Shown: positions 58,205 to 64,000 of the stretch, piece after piece | Layout: each line of letters starts with the position of its first letter | How positions within the stretch are numbered: the first letter of the stretch is position 1 | NCBI RefSeq assembly: GCF_001270745.1 | Contig: NZ_LFXL01000030.1 | Coordinates: 62,001 to 126,000 of the forward strand | Direction: 5' to 3' | DNA length: 64,000 bases | From: Jiangella muralis | Lineage (GTDB): Bacteria; Actinomycetota; Actinomycetes; Jiangellales; Jiangellaceae | Translations under genes and position numbers: made by a program | The notes under the pieces: model-generated | What the model saw: the letters and a program-made list of their open reading frames with translations, nothing else | Database searches by the model: none | What the model was told of the DNA's origin: nothing

Positions 58205-58989
58205 TTGATGGCGCCCGCGAGGAAACCGGCCCGCACCTGGCGCTGGAACACCAGATAGAGCGCGACGATCGGCAGGCTGATGAGCAGGTTGGCGGCGAAC
58301 ACCTTCGGCAGGTCGATGTGCCGTTCGCTCTGGAAGTAGCCGGGGATCTGCGTCACCACCTGCGCGGAGTGCTCCTGGAGGAAGAGCAGCGGCAGGAAGT
58401 ACTCGTTCCACGCGGCGAGGAACGTGAAGATGACGATGACGGCCATGATCGGCCTGGCCAGCGGGACGACGATGCGCGCGAAGAGCTGCCAGGCGCCGGC
58501 ACCGTCCAGCCGGGCGGCCTCGTGGATCTCGCCGGGGATCCCGGTCAGGTAGTTGCGGGCGACGAGCACGCCGAACGGGACGGCCAGCCCGCTCAGCGGG
58601 AGGATCACCGCGATCGGCGAGTCGAACAGGCCGAGCCGCTGCACCGTCACGAACAGCGGCACCGTCAGCGCCATGCCGGGCAGCGCCAGCCCCGCGACGA
58701 TCGCCAGCTGGCTGGTCCGCCCGAAGGCGGCCCGCAGCACGACCATGCCGTAGGCGGCGGCCATCGCGACCGCCGTGACGACGGCGACGGTGCTGCCGGC
58801 GATGACGAGGCTGTTGAGGAAGAAGCGCACGAACGGCGTGTCGGCGACGACCTCGACGTAGTTGCGCCAGCCCTCCCCCTTCAGCGACTCCCTGACCACA
58901 AGCAGCAGCGGGAGCATGAGCACCAGCAGCAGGACGACCACGAGGAGCTGGCTGACGACCCGTCCGGTCGTCGACTGATGACGGAACAT
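58201..58989 (-). CDS. Carbohydrate ABC permease (MalG type)
   Basis: A 262-residue permease with about six membrane segments: LLVVVLLLVLMLPLLLVVRE first helix, FVRFFLNSLVIAGSTVAVVT, EAA-type loop IPGEIHEAARLDGAGAWQLF and AAWNEYFLPLLFLQ. Partner of the next permease. Confidence 0.9.
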   Translation of the reverse strand: MFRHQSTTGRVVSQLLVVVLLLVLMLPLLLVVRESLKGEGWRNYVEVVADTPFVRFFLNSLVIAGSTVAVVTAVAMAAAYGMVVLRAAFGRTSQLAIVAGLALPGMALTVPLFVTVQRLGLFDSPIAVILPLSGLAVPFGVLVARNYLTGIPGEIHEAARLDGAGAWQLFARIVVPLARPIMAVIVIFTFLAAWNEYFLPLLFLQEHSAQVVTQIPGYFQSERHIDLPKVFAANLLISLPIVALYLVFQRQVRAGFLAGAIK

Positions 58990-58992
58990 GGC

Positions 58993-59955
58993 TCAGACCT
59001 CCCGGAGCCGCGAGAGCCGGACCTGCAGCACCGCGAACACCAGCGCGATCGCGACGAGCACGAGGGACAGCGCGGCGCCGTACCCGGCGTGGAAGCGCAG
59101 GATCGTCTGCTCGTAGATGTGCAGGGTGAGCAGTTCGGTCGACGTTCCCGGCCCGCCTGCCGTGGTGAGCATGACGAGGTCGAACGTCTTCAGGGAGCTG
59201 ATCGCGGTCAGCACGATGAGGACCAGGTGCGCACCACGCAGGTGCGGCAGGACGACGGAGGTGAACATCCGCAGGTTGCCGGCGCCGTCGATCTGCGCCG
59301 CCTCCAGGGTCGCGGGGTCCACCTGGGAGATCGCCGCGTCGTAGATGACGAAGCTGTAGCCGGTGTACTGCCAGACGGTGATGACGACCAGCGTGGCCAG
59401 CGCGAAGCTGGAATCGGCCAGCCACGGCCTGACGAGGTCGCCCAGGCCGGCCGCGCGGAGCAGCCCGTTCAGCGCGCCGTCCTGGTCGAGCAGGTAGCGG
59501 GCGGTCGTCCCGATGATCGCCGGCGAGAGGACCACCGGCACGAAGATGAGGACGCGCAGCAGGTTCCGCCCGCGCGCCTGGGTGCGGACCAGCACGGCCA
59601 CCGCGAGACCGGCGCCGAGCTGCAGCACCGTGACCGCGACGGCGTAGACGGCCGTGTTCCGCAGGGCGGCGAGGAACACGTCGTCCGAGAGGATCGCGGT
59701 GTAGTTGTCCAGACCGACCGGGTTCCTGGTGGGCGCGATCCCGTTCCAGTCGGTCGTGCTGATGACGGCGTTGTAGACGATGCCGACATGGACGACACCG
59801 ACGACCAGGACCAGCGCCGGGAGCAGCCAGAGGAATCCGGCCAGGCGGGCTCGCCGGTCGTGGCGGCGGCGGGCCCGCGCCGGTTCGCCGGCCGGACGGG
59901 CCCGGGCCGGCCCGGGCCCGTCCGCCGCTCGCGTCAGCTGGGACGGGGTGGTCAA
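58993..59955 (-). CDS. Carbohydrate ABC permease (MalF type)
   Basis: A 320-residue permease: LAGFLWLLPALVLVVGVVHV, NPVGLDNYTAILSDDVFLAA, EAA-type loop VDPATLEAAQIDGAGNLRMF and TAGGPGTSTELLTLHIYEQT. The start is assigned to TTG at 59955, which overlaps the stop of the binding-protein gene (TTGA) and is followed by a Pro/Arg-rich cytoplasmic tail. An in-frame ATG is not available in a suitable place. Confidence 0.85.
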   Translation of the reverse strand: MTTPSQLTRAADGPGPARARPAGEPARARRRHDRRARLAGFLWLLPALVLVVGVVHVGIVYNAVISTTDWNGIAPTRNPVGLDNYTAILSDDVFLAALRNTAVYAVAVTVLQLGAGLAVAVLVRTQARGRNLLRVLIFVPVVLSPAIIGTTARYLLDQDGALNGLLRAAGLGDLVRPWLADSSFALATLVVITVWQYTGYSFVIYDAAISQVDPATLEAAQIDGAGNLRMFTSVVLPHLRGAHLVLIVLTAISSLKTFDLVMLTTAGGPGTSTELLTLHIYEQTILRFHAGYGAALSLVLVAIALVFAVLQVRLSRLREV

Positions 59956-61277
59956 CGGTCGAGGCCCGCCGACACCTGCTCGACCGCGGCCAGGGCGTCC
60001 TCGATCGAGCCCGGGTCGGCGATGATGCTCGACAGCGCCTGGCCCAGTGCCGCCTCGAGGTCCGGGTACGGGATCTGCCGCGCCCCGACCAGATCCGCCA
60101 GGCCCTCCTGCTGCGCCTCGATGTTCTCGACCTGGTCGGGAACCACGACGTCGGCGGTGCTGATGGCGACCTCGGTGTTCGCCGGGAAGTTGGCCAGCTC
60201 CGCCTGGACGTCCTGGCCGCCGCCGTGGGTCAGGAACTCGACCAGGTCGTAGGCCTCGTCGGGCTGCGCGCTCTGCGCCGACACCGCCCAGCCGTTGTCC
60301 GGGCCGCCGAACAGCGCCGTCGGATCGTTGCCGCTCTGCGGGGCCGGGAACGGCGCGGCGTAGAACGGGCCGGACGGCTCGCCCGAGATCCCCTCGGCGG
60401 ACAGCGCCAGCCCCTCGGTCGTCATGGTGCCCGCGGTGTTCCACGTTCCGAGCGCGATGAACGCCGCGTTGCCGGCGACGAACTCGTTGAACGCGTCGGG
60501 GTACTCCGCGCGCGACGCCGCGCCCTCGGCGATGACCCCGTTCTGGAACAGGGAGACGAACTCCGTGGCGGCGGTCACGAACTCCGGCGCGTCCCACGCG
60601 ACGTCGCCGGCGATGGCGTCGTAGACGACTCCCGGCGCGTCGGAGTTGATGACGGCCAGGAAGACGTCGATGTTCGCCCACGCGTCCTTGGCACCGTGGG
60701 CCAGGCACTGACGGCCGGTCGCGACGACCGCGGCGCAGGCCGTCTCCCACTCGTCGAACGTGGTGGGCACCTCGACACCGGCCTCGTCGAGGACCGCCTG
60801 GTCGTAGTACACGAGTCCGGCCGCGCTCATGATGCCGGGCAGGGCGGCCTGTTTGTCGTCGTAGGCGAGTTGCTCGAGGCCGGCCTCGTAGTAGGCGTCC
60901 TGCCACTGCGCGCCCAGGCTCTCCTCCAGGTGCGGACGCAGGTCGACCGCCAGCGGCTCGTAGTTCGTCAGCATGCCGCCGGGCTGCACCTGGAAGACGT
61001 CCGGGCCGTCGTTGCCGGTCAGGGCGGGGCGCAGCGCCTGGAGGTAGTCGTTGTAGGCGTACGGGCGGAACTCCACCGTGACGCCGGGGTGCTCGTCCTC
61101 GAAGGCCGCGATGGTCTCCTCCGCGGCCGCGATGTTCCAGCCGACCATCGTCAGCCGCACGTCGTCGGAGGCGTCGCCCGACGTGTCGCCGGACCCGCTC
61201 CCGCAGGCGGCCACGCACAGCAGGACCATGGCGGCGGCGGGCGCGACGAACCGCCGCTCGGCGTGGGGTGTTCTCAT
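59952..61277 (-). CDS. Carbohydrate ABC solute-binding lipoprotein (family 1)
   Basis: A 441-residue lipoprotein: signal AERRFVAPAAAMVLLCVAAC (Cys25), acidic linker, then the family-1 sugar-binding fold (VRLTMVGWNIAAAEETIAAF, DVFQVQPGGMLTNYEPLAVD, GPDNGWAVSAQSAQPDEAYD). Binds a sugar or oligosaccharide outside the cell. The ATG overlaps the stop of the large carbohydrate-binding protein gene upstream (ATGA). Confidence 0.9.
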   Translation of the reverse strand: MRTPHAERRFVAPAAAMVLLCVAACGSGSGDTSGDASDDVRLTMVGWNIAAAEETIAAFEDEHPGVTVEFRPYAYNDYLQALRPALTGNDGPDVFQVQPGGMLTNYEPLAVDLRPHLEESLGAQWQDAYYEAGLEQLAYDDKQAALPGIMSAAGLVYYDQAVLDEAGVEVPTTFDEWETACAAVVATGRQCLAHGAKDAWANIDVFLAVINSDAPGVVYDAIAGDVAWDAPEFVTAATEFVSLFQNGVIAEGAASRAEYPDAFNEFVAGNAAFIALGTWNTAGTMTTEGLALSAEGISGEPSGPFYAAPFPAPQSGNDPTALFGGPDNGWAVSAQSAQPDEAYDLVEFLTHGGGQDVQAELANFPANTEVAISTADVVVPDQVENIEAQQEGLADLVGARQIPYPDLEAALGQALSSIIADPGSIEDALAAVEQVSAGLDR

Positions 61278-64000
61278 CGGTCGAGCTCCTTTGCTGAAGT
61301 GATGGTGGCCGGCCGCAACTCGATCCCGTCGACGAGGAAGGTCCCGTTGCTGTCGCCCTCCTCCGGGTCGAGCCGGAGCTGTCGCAGCACGCCGGTCCAG
61401 CCGGCGACCGTGCTCAGGTCCAGCTCGTAGTCGACGTATCCGGTCTCACCCGGCACGAGCGGGATGCGGATGCTGTTGGCCTCGCTGAAGTTCGGTTTGG
61501 CCTCGGTGGTGAAGTACAGGGTGCCGTGCGTGGCGCTGGCGTCGACGGCCATCCGGATCGACACCGTGGTGAGCTCGGTGAGGTCGAGCCAGAGATCGGG
61601 CGCGGAGTAGAACTGCGGGTCCGGGCCGGTGATCGTCCCGCCCACTGCTCCGTCGCGCCACCCGAACCCGTCGATGTTGCCGGCGCCGCCCCACCCCTCG
61701 GCGGACTCGTCGAAGGTCCAGGTGCGCTTCGTGTTGAGCGAGGTCAGCACGAACGGCTCGACCCGGACGGTGTCGACCCGCAGGTGCTCGCCCGGCTCCG
61801 CGCCCTCGACCTCGACGGTGAGGCGCTCCAGCACGCCCTGCCAGGCAGGCACCGCGTCCATGCTCACCTGGTAGGTCGTGAACGTCTCGTCGTGGGCGGT
61901 GAGCTCGAACGGGACGGTGTGTTCCGTGCCGTCCGGGTCGCCGGTCGTGCTGAACCGGAGGACGCCCTGGTGGGCGGACGAGTCGTTGCGCAGCCGCAGG
62001 GTCACGGTGTCGGCGTTGGTGAGGTCGGCCCGCAGCTCCGGCGACCGCAGCACGTCGCCGTCACCGTCGAGCGGGACGTCGACGGAGCCGTCGGGCTGCC
62101 AGATCGCGCCCTGCGCCGTCCAACCGTCGAGGTCGTCGGCGGCGAAGTGCGCGGCATACACCGCGTGGTCCGGCGCGAGCCGCACGTGGCCGAGCTCCAG
62201 CCGGCCCGCGTCGGCGGAGACCTCGACACCGAGCTGGTGGATCGTGCCCGCCCAGTCCGGGGCGTCGGTCAGGTCGACGACGTAGGCGGTGTGGCCGCTG
62301 TTCGCGGCGATACGGAACGGACGGCGTCCCTCGACGGTCCGGCCGTCGGGCGTGGTCGCCACGTAGCGCAGCTGGGCCTCGCGGGCCGTGGTGCGGTTCT
62401 CCAGGTCGACGAGGACGGAGCGGAACTCACCGGCGTCGATCTCGAGGTCGCCGGCCGAGAGGAGAGCCGCGCCGGGACCCGCGACATCGCCGCCGATGGT
62501 GCCGTCGGCCGACCAGTCCGGGCCGTCCACCGGCCCGGCCCCGGTCCAGCCGTCCGTTCCGTTGGTGAACTCCCACGAGGTCCCCGACGGCGACGGCGCG
62601 GTGTCGCGGGCCGAGCGGACACCGAGCTCGGCGACCTCCGGCCCGCCGCCGGTGGTCCCGGTGACGACCAGCTGGACGGCGTCGGCGCGCGTCATGCCGA
62701 GCTCGATGGTGGTGGCGGCATCCAGCGCCGCGCCCCGGTGCACGGTGCGCCAGCCGCGGGCGTCGTGCAGGCGCAGCTCGAACGAGGTGATCGTGGTGTC
62801 GGCGGTCCGGGGCACCACGTCGACGCGGTCGAACGGCACCGTCCGGCCGAAGGACAGGCCGACGTGGTCGCCGGACGCCTGGGTGCCGCGCCAGTACGTC
62901 CCCACCCGGCCGTCGTTGACCTGCCCAGCATTGGTCGCGAACCACTGCGCGGGGGCGAACGACGACGCGGTGGCGTACGCGCTGCTCATGAGGTCGGCCG
63001 CGTCGCCGTCGCGTCCGGCCGCGCCGATGCCGTACTCGAAGTAGTCGTGGTAGTAGGTGCCGCTCTGCGCGAGGAACACCACCATGATCTCGTGCTGGCC
63101 CTCGGACAGGCCGCGCACCTCGAACACGGTGCGCTGCGGCTCGTCGCGCTCGCTGTAGAGGGAGACGACGCCCTGGGACAGCCCGTCGACGAACACCTCG
63201 GCCTCCGTGCCCTTCGGGCCGGCCGGAGCCACCCAGCGCACGGCGTTGCCCTCGAAACCGGCCCGGATGAAGCTGCGGAAGAAGGCGTCGGGGCGGCCGC
63301 CGGGGTTGTAGAGGTAGCTGTGCGTGCCGCCCGAGCTGGCCGGGTCGGCGACCGTCACCCAGTTGCTCGCCGCCGGGGTGACGTGCGCCTCGTAGTCGGT
63401 CGTGTGGTCGTCGTCCTCGATCCGGTGCCAGCCCGGAGGCTGCTCCGGCAGCGGTTCCACCGCCGGCGGTCCGGCCTGCTCCCCCGCGCTGGGGTGGTCG
63501 CCGGTGTCGTAGCGGTAGCTGAACCGGCCGTCCGGTGCGGCGTCGCCGGAGACGTACGCGTCCATGATGTCGTCGCTCTGCTGGTGGTCCCACCACTTGA
63601 AGTCCAGCCGCAGCGGCTGGTCCGGCCCGTCCAGCGCGGCCCGGGGCACGGCCACCATCAGCTCGTCCTTCGCGGTCCGGTACGGGAGAGCCGCTCCGGC
63701 CGTCTCCCAGCCGTCCCCCGTGAAGCGCTCCAGCCGTGCGTCGTCCTTGCCGTGCCAGCGCACCCGCTGGTCGTAGCCGGACCAGCCGGTGGAGCCGTCG
63801 GAGTCGGAGTCGAGGTACAGCGTCATCCAGCCGTCGCCGGACACCTCGGTCAGCTTCTCCTGGGTGCGCGCGTAGAAGTAGACGTTCTCGTCGTCCCTGG
63901 TCACCTTCGCCGAGACGATGTCGTTGCGGCCGGTGCGGTTGACGTACGTCTGGGCGTCGACGCCCGCGTGCTCGCGCGGCGCGGTGTCGCCCTGGTGGTC
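61274..64000 (-). CDS. Large multidomain carbohydrate-binding protein (partial, N-terminus missing)
   Basis: At least 908 residues; the frame is open to the right edge, so the start and any signal peptide lie outside. In order: a CBM9/DOMON-like sugar-binding domain (DDENVYFYARTQEKLTEVSG), an NPCBM/jelly-roll-like stretch, a discoidin F5/8-like domain (YATASSFAPAQWFATNAGQV, VGTYWRGTQASGDHVGLSFG), then three related ~140-residue beta domains. Each of those begins with a Trp-Gly element (FTNGTDGWTG, FAADDLDGWTA, FDESAEGWGG) and ends with WAG/WQG/WTG plus LRQL-like strands. Such proteins usually are secreted glycan hydrolases or binders. Any catalytic domain would be upstream. Confidence 0.75.
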   Translation of the reverse strand, partial: DHQGDTAPREHAGVDAQTYVNRTGRNDIVSAKVTRDDENVYFYARTQEKLTEVSGDGWMTLYLDSDSDGSTGWSGYDQRVRWHGKDDARLERFTGDGWETAGAALPYRTAKDELMVAVPRAALDGPDQPLRLDFKWWDHQQSDDIMDAYVSGDAAPDGRFSYRYDTGDHPSAGEQAGPPAVEPLPEQPPGWHRIEDDDHTTDYEAHVTPAASNWVTVADPASSGGTHSYLYNPGGRPDAFFRSFIRAGFEGNAVRWVAPAGPKGTEAEVFVDGLSQGVVSLYSERDEPQRTVFEVRGLSEGQHEIMVVFLAQSGTYYHDYFEYGIGAAGRDGDAADLMSSAYATASSFAPAQWFATNAGQVNDGRVGTYWRGTQASGDHVGLSFGRTVPFDRVDVVPRTADTTITSFELRLHDARGWRTVHRGAALDAATTIELGMTRADAVQLVVTGTTGGGPEVAELGVRSARDTAPSPSGTSWEFTNGTDGWTGAGPVDGPDWSADGTIGGDVAGPGAALLSAGDLEIDAGEFRSVLVDLENRTTAREAQLRYVATTPDGRTVEGRRPFRIAANSGHTAYVVDLTDAPDWAGTIHQLGVEVSADAGRLELGHVRLAPDHAVYAAHFAADDLDGWTAQGAIWQPDGSVDVPLDGDGDVLRSPELRADLTNADTVTLRLRNDSSAHQGVLRFSTTGDPDGTEHTVPFELTAHDETFTTYQVSMDAVPAWQGVLERLTVEVEGAEPGEHLRVDTVRVEPFVLTSLNTKRTWTFDESAEGWGGAGNIDGFGWRDGAVGGTITGPDPQFYSAPDLWLDLTELTTVSIRMAVDASATHGTLYFTTEAKPNFSEANSIRIPLVPGETGYVDYELDLSTVAGWTGVLRQLRLDPEEGDSNGTFLVDGIELRPATITSAKELDR

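Overview
The window is very GC-rich DNA with tightly packed, often 4-bp-overlapping genes (ATGA/GTGA junctions), many GTG starts and several putative leaderless starts. It also encodes four luciferase-like proteins of the kind annotated as F420-dependent. This fits a filamentous or soil actinobacterium; I cannot name the genus with confidence. No tRNA, rRNA, CRISPR array, phage module or intact transposase was seen.

Layout. (1) 1-11.5 kb, minus strand: a catabolic cluster with a GntR/FadR-type regulator, a complete family-5 (peptide/nickel-type) ABC importer, two luciferase-like oxidoreductases, three tandem DUF3830-like proteins, a ThDP enzyme (cut by the left edge) and a 6-phosphogluconate-dehydrogenase-like protein. 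Three copies of a GCATAC-N4-GTATGC-like site lie before its transcription units. (2) 11.5-21.5 kb: an arsenic-resistance island with four ArsR-type HTH genes (one fused to an arsenate-reductase-like domain, one fused to a GNAT domain), a separate ArsC, two flavoproteins, an MFS exporter and Cys-rich micro-ORFs. Its minus-strand aquaporin gene is frameshifted and a neighbouring disulfide-oxidoreductase-like gene is internally deleted. (3) 21.6-27.3 kb: small units, namely GntR-UTRA + TSUP permease, an ankyrin lipoprotein, a GntR-FCD regulator with an amidohydrolase (GTATAC operators before both), and a DAO-type oxidase. (4) 27.9-53.0 kb: a 25-kb TetR-associated catabolic island. (5) 53.0-57.0 kb: a fused indolepyruvate:ferredoxin-oxidoreductase-type protein with a divergent Lrp/AsnC regulator. 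(6) 57.0-64.0 kb: a sugar ABC importer operon with a GH99-like hydrolase and a large multidomain carbohydrate-binding protein cut by the right edge.

The island in (4) is the most striking part. A 15-bp palindrome (TGTAATC-N-GATTACA, with small variations) occurs five times, each time directly before the first gene of a transcription unit. One copy abuts the tetR gene itself. The units together encode a family-5 ABC importer, two luciferase-like oxidoreductases, two cyclic-amidohydrolases (dihydropyrimidinase/allantoinase/dihydroorotase type), an N-carbamoyl-amino-acid-hydrolase-like enzyme, two M20 amidohydrolases, two TRZ/ATZ-type deaminases, an IadA-like peptidase, a PRTase-like protein with an altered PRPP loop, MmgE/PrpD and DUF1028 proteins, two NTF2/SnoaL-like paralogues, an alpha/beta hydrolase and an EstB-like serine hydrolase. 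The gene content fits uptake and stepwise opening of a cyclic ureide, imide or nucleobase-like compound. Reduction by luciferase-like enzymes instead of a classical dihydropyrimidine dehydrogenase is an inference. The substrate is unknown.

The gene-free stretches at 25.75-26.2, 27.25-27.9 and 45.5-46.2 kb share an interspersed repeat family: 18-bp tandem units followed by a GGCCGTCCCC/GGGGACGGCC junction. At 45.6 kb it carries a fold-back element with 136-bp inverted arms; at 27.6 kb the same junction appears without the insert.
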